Shown here: positions 24,710 to 30,958 of the stretch, in pieces
How the letters are laid out: each line of letters starts with the position of its first letter
How positions within the stretch are numbered: position 1 is the stretch's first letter
Made by a program: the position numbers and the translations under genes
The notes under the pieces: model-generated
Databases searched by the model: none
What the model saw: only the letters and a program-made list of their open reading frames with translations
Told to the model about the DNA's origin: nothing
DNA from: Opitutus sp. ER46
GTDB taxonomy: Bacteria > Verrucomicrobiota > Verrucomicrobiia > Opitutales > Opitutaceae
Length of the DNA: 64,000 bases
Assembly: GCF_003054705.1 (NCBI RefSeq)
Contig: NZ_QAYX01000019.1
Coordinates: 186,001 to 250,000 of the forward strand
Direction: 5' to 3'

Positions 24710-25525
24710 ATGCCCGCGCTCAAAGACGTCCTCGAGGGCAAGCCCCTGCGCAGTCCGCTCCACCCGGCGCTCGTGCACCTGCCCATCGCGCTGTTTCCGC
24801 TCGCGGTGCTGCTCGACGTCGCCAGCTGGATCGCCGACACGCGCAGCGTCCCGCTCGTCTCCGCCGCCTTCATTGCGCTCCTCGTAGGTCTCGGCACCGC
24901 GCTGCTCGCCGCCGTCTTCGGCTTCGTCGATTACACCGACATCCGCGACGACCATCCCGCCAAGAAGACCGCCACCACCCATCTGGTTCTCAACTTGGTG
25001 GCCGTCGGGCTGTTCGCCGCAAGTGCCGGCCTACGCTACAGCGCGCTCGACGCCGCCCGCACGCCCGCCGCGCCGCTCGTGGTGGCGCTGATCGGCCTGG
25101 GCGTGCTCGGTTACTCCGGCTACCTCGGCGGTACGCTCGTGTACGACGACGGAGTCGGCGTGGGGCGACACCGCCGCCGCACGCGACTCCCGGAAACGAC
25201 GATCGTCCGCAAGGGCACCGAGTCTCCTCTGCCCGTCGCGCGCGACGCCGATCTGCGCGAGGGCGAGACCCTGCGCGTGAGCCACAACGGCATCATCGCC
25301 ACCGTCGCCCGCGTCGACGGCGCCGTGTACGCGTTTCAGGAGTTCTGCACGCACCGCTTCGGCCCGCTCTCCGAGGGCCAACTCACGGGCTGCGAGATCA
25401 CCTGCCCCTGGCATCGCTCGCGTTTCGACGTCCGCACCGGCGAGCCCACGCACGGCCCCGCCAAGGTCGCGCTGCGCACGTTCAAGACCGAGATCCGCGA
25501 CGGCCAGATCTGGGTGTGGCTGTAA
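24710..25525 (+). CDS. DUF2231 protein fused to a Rieske [2Fe-2S] domain
   Basis: A 271-residue fusion. The N-terminal half repeats the DUF2231 layout (SPLHPALVHLPIALFPLAVLLD and four helices to about residue 150). The C-terminal half is a Rieske ferredoxin domain with cluster ligands in CTHRFGPLSEG (about 217-227) and CPWHRSRF (about 237-244). This would place a two-iron cluster next to a membrane-embedded domain, consistent with electron transfer at the membrane. It follows the DUF2231 gene by 9 bp. The substrate or partner is unknown; the domain arrangement is the main evidence. Confidence 0.9.
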   Translation: MPALKDVLEGKPLRSPLHPALVHLPIALFPLAVLLDVASWIADTRSVPLVSAAFIALLVGLGTALLAAVFGFVDYTDIRDDHPAKKTATTHLVLNLVAVGLFAASAGLRYSALDAARTPAAPLVVALIGLGVLGYSGYLGGTLVYDDGVGVGRHRRRTRLPETTIVRKGTESPLPVARDADLREGETLRVSHNGIIATVARVDGAVYAFQEFCTHRFGPLSEGQLTGCEITCPWHRSRFDVRTGEPTHGPAKVALRTFKTEIRDGQIWVWL

Positions 25526-25526
25526 C

Positions 25527-25606
25527 TGCAGGAATCGCTGCAGCGAGTTCTTCAGCCCGCGCGCGACCGCGAAGAACGGGTTGCGCGGACGCGTTGCTTC
25601 CGGCAT
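25527..25606 (-). pseudogene. Possible gene remnant on the minus strand
   Basis: From an ATG at 25606 the minus strand reads MPEATRPRNPFFAVARGLKN and continues SLQRFLQL before running antisense into the Rieske gene. The amphipathic look is more protein-like than other shadows here, so it could be the surviving 5' end of a lost gene. There is no stop or downstream domain, and an inverted repeat GTTCTTC/GAAGAAC lies within it. Low confidence. Confidence 0.15.
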
Positions 25607-25786
25607 GTAGATCTGCGCGGGCTCCCCTCGCCCCAACCGGTTCCGGCCCCAACTAAGCCCCCGCGCCGTCAGCCACGCGCCAGCCCCTCAATGACTCCGA
25701 CCTCCGCCTCCGCCGCGGATTCGCGTCGCCCCTTCGCCCGCGCAATCCCGCCCACGCCGCTTCCCGCGCAACCGGCCCGCAGTGAA

Positions 25787-26611
25787 GTGACACGAACGCG
25801 CCTCGCGCTTGCCACGCTGGCAGCGGCCGCGTTGCTGCTCGGCGCCTGTGCCACAGAACCCGCAAAACCACCCGCACCGTTGGCGCCGGCTCCGGTCGCC
25901 ACGATCGGGATCCCGCTCACGCCGGCGAAACCGCTGCCGCCCCCCAGCGGGATGCGCATGGGCCTTCTCCGGCTCGAGGTCAGCGAGTTCTTCCCCGCCG
26001 GCTGCCACACCATCATTCCAGGGACGTACCGCGAGCCGCGGCTCGTGCAGACGCCACGCGCGGCGTTCCCGTCCGTCGAAGAGTGTGCGTCGCTCGATTC
26101 GCGCCGGACGCTGTATCACCTCGCCGCTGCCGGGAGCGCCGCGATGGATTATGTGGTGTTCCTGCGCGACGAACGCCGCCCCGAGGGACGCCCGATCTTC
26201 CAAATCAGAAAGGCGCTCGAGGTACTCTGGTCGCCGGACGGCAGTCGCGCCGCCATCACGGTGTTCACGGGCAGCAACTGGTCCGACGTCCTGCTGCTGC
26301 GGATGGACGATCCAAAGCCCTCTGCACCGATCCCGACGCTGGAGGCGCTCGAAGGCGTCTTTTCGTCCTATCTGGCCCAGGCGCCGACCTCCGTCGTCGC
26401 CTTGGGCTGGACCGCGTCGGGCGAACTCGTCCTCCGCGCCCGCGGCCAGGAGGCGCTGCCGCCGTACTCGCGTTTTGGCTACGAGCTGCTCGTCGACACC
26501 GACCACCTCGAGCGACGCGGCGCGATTCGCTTCCTGCGCGGCTACACCGCGCGCGCCGCTGCCGATGCCGCCGCCGCCGCGCCGGTGGCGACGCAAACGA
26601 AAACGCGCTGA
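25787..26611 (+). CDS. Putative lipoprotein of unknown function
   Basis: An exported lipoprotein. From the GTG at 25787 it begins with Arg residues and a hydrophobic stretch ending in the lipobox LLGAC, with Cys at about residue 21, then a Pro/Ala-rich linker. The remaining 210 residues are soluble, with beta-propeller-like pieces (VLWSPDGSRAAITVFTGSNW, LGWTASGELVLRA). An ATG at 25691 would place the lipobox 53 residues from the start, too far for a normal signal, so the GTG is preferred. I do not recognise a family. It converges with the glycine-zipper gene; a hairpin at 26594-26638 overlaps its end. Confidence 0.7.
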   Translation: MTRTRLALATLAAAALLLGACATEPAKPPAPLAPAPVATIGIPLTPAKPLPPPSGMRMGLLRLEVSEFFPAGCHTIIPGTYREPRLVQTPRAAFPSVEECASLDSRRTLYHLAAAGSAAMDYVVFLRDERRPEGRPIFQIRKALEVLWSPDGSRAAITVFTGSNWSDVLLLRMDDPKPSAPIPTLEALEGVFSSYLAQAPTSVVALGWTASGELVLRARGQEALPPYSRFGYELLVDTDHLERRGAIRFLRGYTARAAADAAAAAPVATQTKTR

Positions 26612-26638
26612 TTCCGAGAAACGGAACCAGCGCGCGTT
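26594..26638 (-). terminator. Probable terminator for the minus-strand glycine-zipper gene
   Basis: Read on the minus strand, CGCGCTGGTTCCG pairs with CGGAATCAGCGCG around the loop TTTCT and is followed by TTTTCGTTTG. It lies 37 bp after the stop at 26676 and inside the tail of the convergent lipoprotein gene. Confidence 0.55.
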
Positions 26639-26675
26639 ATCGTCTCACCAGGGAGGGTTTTCGCCTCCGCGAAAA

Positions 26676-27203
26676 TTACCGCCAGTAAGCGGGCACGAAG
26701 AAGTAGCCGTTGCCCTGGTTCTCCCAGTGCGCCGCCACGTGCGTGCTGCTGTTTGCCGGCGGGATTTCCCAATGGCTCGGAATCCACGAATAGGCCCGGC
26801 CGTCATAGGTCCAGTAGCCCGGAATCCAGACGGCGTTCGCCGCCGGCGAGGGCGTCACAACCTCCTGCACCGCGGGTGGCGGCGGCATTGGCGGAGGCAT
26901 CTGCTGCACCACCGTGTAAGACGTCTGTGCCGGCGCCGCCGTACGGCTGCCATAAACCGTGCCGTTCTCGTGGTCGGCGGCGTTGCCGAGCGTGCCACCC
27001 GCCAGCGCCCCGGCGGCGCCGCCGATCAGCGCGCCACCCAGGGTGTTTCCGCTGCCGCTGTTGTGACCGATGATGGCACCAGCGATCGCGCCAAGCGCGC
27101 CTCCGGTGACCGCACCTTCCTGGGTATTAGGTCCCGTGCCGACGCAGCCCGTAAGCAGCGTCGTGAGGCCAATCGCCGAGGCGATGAGGATCTGTTTTCT
27201 CAT
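26676..27203 (-). CDS. Glycine-zipper outer-membrane lipoprotein
   Basis: A 175-residue lipoprotein: signal peptide with the lipobox LLTGC (Cys about 20), then a glycine-zipper segment (GGALGAIAGAIIGHNSGSG and GGALIGGAAGALAGG, about 34-70) that can insert in membranes. A Pro-rich spacer is followed by WIPGYWTYDGRAYSWIPSHWE repeats in the C-terminal part. The W-rich repeats resemble YXWG/BcpO-type tails of outer-membrane-associated proteins. Start ATG at 27203. Its neighbour upstream (27229-27786) is another small exported protein, 25 bp away, so they probably form one transcription unit. Role unknown. Confidence 0.82.
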   Translation of the reverse strand: MRKQILIASAIGLTTLLTGCVGTGPNTQEGAVTGGALGAIAGAIIGHNSGSGNTLGGALIGGAAGALAGGTLGNAADHENGTVYGSRTAAPAQTSYTVVQQMPPPMPPPPAVQEVVTPSPAANAVWIPGYWTYDGRAYSWIPSHWEIPPANSSTHVAAHWENQGNGYFFVPAYWR

Positions 27204-27228
27204 GTTCGTTAAAGATGGAAGGCCGACC

Positions 27229-27786
27229 TCAGCGGCCGTGCCAGTGGTGATGGTGACCGCCCCAGCCCCGATAGTAGCCGAAGCCGAAGTTCAACGACAC
27301 CGGCGGATAGTAATAGCTCGGCGGGAACGGATCGTAGCTCTCGTAGATCACGGTGCGCGGCGCGCTCTGGTAAATCACCGTCGGAGCCGGAGCGGGCACC
27401 ACCACCGTCTGCTGCGTCGCCACCTGCGGCGCGGCCGTCGGCAGAAGCTGGTAGGCCACCGTCGTCAGCTGACCGCTCGCGTTCTTGTGGACCACCGTGA
27501 TTTGCGTCGCGGTCTGGTTGATCTGCTCGATCGAGAGCCCTTGCGCCGCCGCCACATTTGTCAGCTCGGCGACCGAGGGGAGACGGGGAGAATAGATGAC
27601 CTCGTTGGGCGTCGGCGCGACCTGCGTCATGGGCGCAGGCTGGGCAATGTTGGCCTGTCCGGGTGCCGCATAGGTGGGCTGTGCCACCTGAGCCGGAGCA
27701 CCGGTGGAAGAGGTCGCTTCCTGCGCGTGGGCCGCGGGCGTAAGCAGCGCGGCGACAACAAGCACCGGTAGGAATTTGTTCTGCAT
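27229..27786 (-). CDS. Small exported Pro/Gln- and Tyr-rich protein
   Basis: A 185-residue exported protein with a signal peptide (MQNKFLPVLVVAALLTPAAHA). The mature part begins Ala/Pro/Gln-rich, has a central strand region (SIEQINQTATQITVVHKNASG, VAYQLLP) and ends in a Tyr/His-rich tail (PPSYYYPPVS, FGFGYYRGWGGHHHHWHGR). The tail may bind metal or adhere to the cell surface. The ATG at 27786 is preferred over the open frame to 27894, which lies before the signal. It precedes the glycine-zipper gene by 25 bp. I do not recognise the family. Confidence 0.72.
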   Translation of the reverse strand: MQNKFLPVLVVAALLTPAAHAQEATSSTGAPAQVAQPTYAAPGQANIAQPAPMTQVAPTPNEVIYSPRLPSVAELTNVAAAQGLSIEQINQTATQITVVHKNASGQLTTVAYQLLPTAAPQVATQQTVVVPAPAPTVIYQSAPRTVIYESYDPFPPSYYYPPVSLNFGFGYYRGWGGHHHHWHGR

Positions 27787-27975
27787 GGTCTTTGGTGGAT
27801 CGTCCGAGTGTGACCGTAGCATACCGCGATTGTGCCGTTCTGGAATAAGCGGCCGGAATACAGGCTGTCCCTCTTTCCAAGTGGCGAATTCCAAGCGGGA
27901 AACGCCTGCCAGGGTTGCGTAAATGGCGCGTCGCGCCGGCGAAAAATTCGCGGATGCGCGCTCCGCGGAAGCGCT

Positions 27976-28140
27976 TCACCCCGACGCCAGATGCCAGTGG
28001 CCGCAGACCGGACACAGGTAGGCCTTGCGCTGGCGTTCCAGCCCTAGAAGGCGTGCAGCGTCCAACGCATCCGCCTGCGTGCGATACCGGCGTTTTCGCG
28101 TGCACATCCGCCAACGTTCATCGCGGGTGGGTTTCTTCAT
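27976..28140 (-). CDS. Small zinc-ribbon-like protein
   Basis: A 54-residue protein, MKKPTRDERWRMCTRKRRYR followed by TQADALDAARLLGLERQRKAYLCPVCGHWHLASG. The pattern is a basic helix with KRRYRTQADALDAA, then a CPVCGHWHL ending. The two cysteines and histidines at the end, with one Cys near the start, look like a small zinc-ribbon or a single-Cys2His2 knuckle. Similar short proteins with the YRCPxCxxWHL ending recur in related bacteria (from memory, unverified). It starts at the ATG at 28140 and ends with TGA at 27976. It is too short for most callers but has strong codon-level and motif character. Confidence 0.7.
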   Translation of the reverse strand: MKKPTRDERWRMCTRKRRYRTQADALDAARLLGLERQRKAYLCPVCGHWHLASG

Positions 28141-28208
28141 GGGTGGCAGCCCGCGTCTCTACCCGACCCACCCCCTTTCCCGCAACCTCGGGGCCGGGTC
28201 ACCCACCC

Positions 28209-28325
28209 CTCTCTTTCTCTTACTCTTCCTCTTACTCTTTCTCTCAAACCGTGGCCTCAAAAACCACCCTGCCCCCCCGCCCCCGGACTCCGAGAGAAAG
28301 AGAAAGAGTACGAGTAAGAGAAAGA
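28209..28325. repeat. Homopyrimidine/homopurine inverted repeat
   Basis: Arm one, 28209-28245, is pyrimidine-rich (CTCTTTCTCTTACTC and similar); arm two, 28292-28325, is its purine-rich complement. Over 34 aligned bases there are 31 matches, with a loop of about 46 nt rich in C. A related element lies at 38354-38479. Confidence 0.85.
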
Positions 28326-28438
28326 CCTCGAAGGCAACCCGCCCCCACAGCTCGCGACATACTTCCACGCTCACGAGGCCGCAGGGCTCTGGGCCACTTT
28401 CACTCTGACCCTCACTTTCACTCCGAAGGCCCGTCCCC

Positions 28439-28518
28439 TCATTCCCCCACTCCCTCATTCCCCCACTCCCTCATTCCCTCACTCCCTCATTCCCCCACTC
28501 CCTCATTCCCTCACTCCC
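28439..28518. repeat. Five tandem copies of a 16-bp pyrimidine unit
   Basis: TCATTCCCYCACTCCC repeats five times without spacers (starts at 28439, 28455, 28471, 28487 and 28503). Copies 1, 2 and 4 have C at the variable position, copies 3 and 5 have T. The array ends 48 bp before the start codon of the next gene. Confidence 0.95.
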
Positions 28519-28566
28519 TGATTCAGTGTGGCGCTCGCTCGGCCGACCACTACGTTTCCGGCCTCC

Positions 28567-29535
28567 ATGAAAGCCGTCGTCATCCCCCAACCTGGTCCGG
28601 CCGAGGTGCTGACCCTCGCTGAACGCCCGACGCCCGCCGTCGGCCCGAAGGATGTCCTCATCCGCGTCAAAGCCGCCGGCGTCAATCGCGCCGACCTGAT
28701 CCAGCGCGACGGAAAATACCCCGCGCCGGCCGGCGTCGTGCCCGACATCCCGGGCCTCGAGGTCTCGGGCGTGGTCGAAGCTTGCGGCGACGAGGTGAAG
28801 CGCTGGCGGCAGGGCGACGCCGTATGCGCGCTCCTCGCCGGCGGCGGTTACGCCGAGCAGGTGGTGATCGACGCCGGGAGCTGCCTGCCCGTACCGGCCG
28901 GGTGGAGTTTCAGTGACGCCGCCGCGCTGCCCGAGGCCCTCTTCACCGTCTGGAGCAATGTCTTTCAACGCGGCCGCCTGCAACCCGGCGAGTCCTTCCT
29001 CGTCCACGGCGGCACCAGCGGCATCGGCATGGCCGCGCTCCAGCTCGCGCGCGCGTTCAACGCCCGCGCGTTCGCCACGGCCGGCAGCGATGAAAAGTGC
29101 CGCGCCTGCGAAGCCGCGGGCGCCGTCCGCGCCATCAACTACCGCACCGAGGATTTCGAAACCGTCCTCAAGGACCAGGGCGTCGACGTGATCCTCGACA
29201 TGATCGGCGGTGAATACACGGCGAAGAACCTGCGCCTGCTGCGACCCGAAGGCCGGCTCGTGTTCATCAACGCCATGAAGGGCGGCAAGGCCGAGTTCAG
29301 CGCCCACCAGGTCATGTCGCGCCGCCTCACCATCACCGGCAGCACGCTCCGCGCCCGCGAGAACGCCTACAAGGCCTCGCTCGCCGCCGACGTGGAGCAC
29401 CACATCTGGCCGCTGCTCACCGCCGGGAAATTCCGCGCCAACGTGTGCAAGACCTTCCCGCTCGCCGAAGCCGCCGCCGCCCACCGGCTCATGGAAAGCA
29501 GCGCCCACGTCGGCAAGATCGTCCTCACGGTCTGA
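28567..29535 (+). CDS. NAD(P)H-quinone oxidoreductase (zinc-independent MDR family)
   Basis: A 322-residue medium-chain reductase of the quinone oxidoreductase/PIG3 type: GroES-like N-terminal domain (MKAVVIPQPGPAEVLTL, VLIRVKAAGVNRADL, GLEVSGVV) then a Rossmann domain with FLVHGGTSGIGMAALQLA (about 150-167) and INYRTEDF. No catalytic zinc cysteines, as expected of this branch. It reduces quinones or enones with NADPH in the cytosol. The ATG at 28567 is preferred; an in-frame start at 28528 would include part of the repeat tract. Directly upstream is the 16-bp tandem array, which would lie in the promoter or 5' leader. Confidence 0.92.
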   Translation: MKAVVIPQPGPAEVLTLAERPTPAVGPKDVLIRVKAAGVNRADLIQRDGKYPAPAGVVPDIPGLEVSGVVEACGDEVKRWRQGDAVCALLAGGGYAEQVVIDAGSCLPVPAGWSFSDAAALPEALFTVWSNVFQRGRLQPGESFLVHGGTSGIGMAALQLARAFNARAFATAGSDEKCRACEAAGAVRAINYRTEDFETVLKDQGVDVILDMIGGEYTAKNLRLLRPEGRLVFINAMKGGKAEFSAHQVMSRRLTITGSTLRARENAYKASLAADVEHHIWPLLTAGKFRANVCKTFPLAEAAAAHRLMESSAHVGKIVLTV

Positions 29536-29617
29536 GCTGCGGTTTTCGCGGCGCGACCACCGCCGCACAAGAGGGGCGCGGGCGATTCGCTCACGCGCGC
29601 CGCCCGGTCGAGCGCGA

Positions 29618-30586
29618 CTATGGCACGACGACCACTTTCATCCCGACGCGCACGAGCCGCAGGAGCGTCACCGCGTCCCAGTTCGCCAGCCGGAAGCAGC
29701 CGTGCGATTCCGTCCGGCCCACCTGCTCCGGCTCCGGCGTGCCGTGCATGCCGTAACCAGGACGATCCAGCCCGACCCACGCCAGCCCGACCGGATTATT
29801 GGGCCCCGGAGGCAGGATCAGTTTGCGTCCCAAGCTCCGCGCTTCGGCCGACTCCGGAAACACCGCGGGATTGAAGGTGTAGTCCGGGTTCGGAATCACG
29901 ACCGTGACGTGCAGCTCCCCCACCGGCCGCTTCTCCGCCATCTTCGCGATGCTCACCGGAAAGTGCGCGATCACGCGGCCGCCCGCATCGAGCACCTCGA
30001 GTTCACGCTCGCTGAGCCCGATCACGATCTCCGCCGGCTCACCGGCAACGACGACTTCGTCCGCCGCCGGGACCGTCAGGACCGCCCCCGGCAACATTCC
30101 GGCCCAGTCCACGTCGGGGTTGAGCTGCTGCAGGATCTTCGGATTCGCGTGATAGCGCTCGCCGAGCGCCTCCAGCACCGTGGCATACCCCAGGCGCTCC
30201 CGCTCCGATTTTTCCAACCACGTCTTTGGCACCGGCTCGAGTCCGCCGAGATCGACCGGCGAAACCTCATGTTCCTTCAGCGCCACCGTCGCCATGCGCA
30301 GCGCCTCGCGCGTGCGGGTGTCGAGCAACCCGGTCGGCCGGAGCCCCGCCGAACGCTGAAACGCCCGCAACGCTCCCGCCGTCTGCGCCCCTGGCACACC
30401 GTCGATCGAGCCGCAGGAGAACCCCCGCCGATGCAGTTCGACCTGCGCCTCAAACACATTCGCGGGCATCGGCAGCGGCACCTCCTCGACCGCCTGCGCC
30501 TCCGCCGCGGCCTCCTCCGTCGCGCCCTCCTCCCCATGGCAAGTCATCGCCGCAGCCAGAATGAGGGCACATCCGATCAGTCGCAT
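29618..30586 (-). CDS. Exported L,D-transpeptidase with peptidoglycan-binding domain
   Basis: A 322-residue periplasmic enzyme expected to make 3-3 cross-links or attach proteins to peptidoglycan. It has a signal peptide (MRLIGCALILAAAMTCHG), a peptidoglycan-binding domain 1 motif (VELHRRGFSCGSIDGVPGAQTAGALRAFQ, about 50-80), a LysM-like part (YHANPKILQQLNPDV), and a YkuD catalytic domain. Catalytic residues are His in YGMHGTPEPE and Cys in TESHGCFRL. The start ATG at 30586 gives a good signal; the frame runs open to 30751 but with Arg-rich sequence. It faces the divergent permease gene. Confidence 0.92.
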   Translation of the reverse strand: MRLIGCALILAAAMTCHGEEGATEEAAAEAQAVEEVPLPMPANVFEAQVELHRRGFSCGSIDGVPGAQTAGALRAFQRSAGLRPTGLLDTRTREALRMATVALKEHEVSPVDLGGLEPVPKTWLEKSERERLGYATVLEALGERYHANPKILQQLNPDVDWAGMLPGAVLTVPAADEVVVAGEPAEIVIGLSERELEVLDAGGRVIAHFPVSIAKMAEKRPVGELHVTVVIPNPDYTFNPAVFPESAEARSLGRKLILPPGPNNPVGLAWVGLDRPGYGMHGTPEPEQVGRTESHGCFRLANWDAVTLLRLVRVGMKVVVVP

Positions 30587-30958
30587 AAGAGGAGTCAGGC
30601 AGAAGTTGATACGTCCCTCGCTCAAAAGGTGAAGCGAAGACTTCCCGCCTTCCCTCGTTCTCGTTCTCGTGAAGCCGTCCCGCCCGGGCCAATCAGACCG
30701 CGATCCGCCAAGCGTCAATGGACGGTACCTGCTGACTCTCACTTTCGCCATCGCCCGCGCCTCGGGACGCTTCGCGCCCTGCGCCGGGTTGAGAGAAAGA
30801 GTAGGAGTATGAGAAAGAGAAAGATTTCTGCCGTCCTGCTTGTCAGCGGCTCCCCGCTTTCACTCCCAAAGGGCGTCTTTCGCTCCCCTCTGCCGCCCTC
30901 CTCCCCGCCGCCGGAAATTCCTGTAACTTCGCCGCACCTCGCCGGGTACTGAGCGCGC
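30587..30958. other. Divergent gap with a purine-rich repeat arm
   Basis: A 372-bp region between the divergent L,D-transpeptidase and permease genes. It contains a 34-nt purine arm (30791-30824) related to the inverted repeats at 28209 and 38354, without a clear matching arm nearby. Promoters for both genes must lie here; none could be assigned. Confidence 0.55.
30791..30824. repeat. Single purine-rich repeat arm
   Basis: GAGAGAAAGAGTAGGAGTAT followed by GAGAAAGAGAAAGA matches the purine arm pattern at 28292-28325 and 38433-38479. A complementary pyrimidine arm of comparable quality was not found within the gap. Confidence 0.7.

Larger units (their letters stand above)
28141..28566. other. 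Low-complexity gap with purine/pyrimidine repeats
   Basis: A 426-bp gene-free region upstream of the quinone oxidoreductase gene. It holds a near-perfect homopyrimidine/homopurine inverted repeat (28209-28325) and, closer to the gene, five copies of a 16-bp unit (28439-28518). Between them lies a CACTTTCACTC-rich tract. Confidence 0.85.

Noticed and set aside
28439-28518. CRISPR-like array
   Set aside because: Units are directly adjacent without spacers and only 16 bp long; no cas genes are present.
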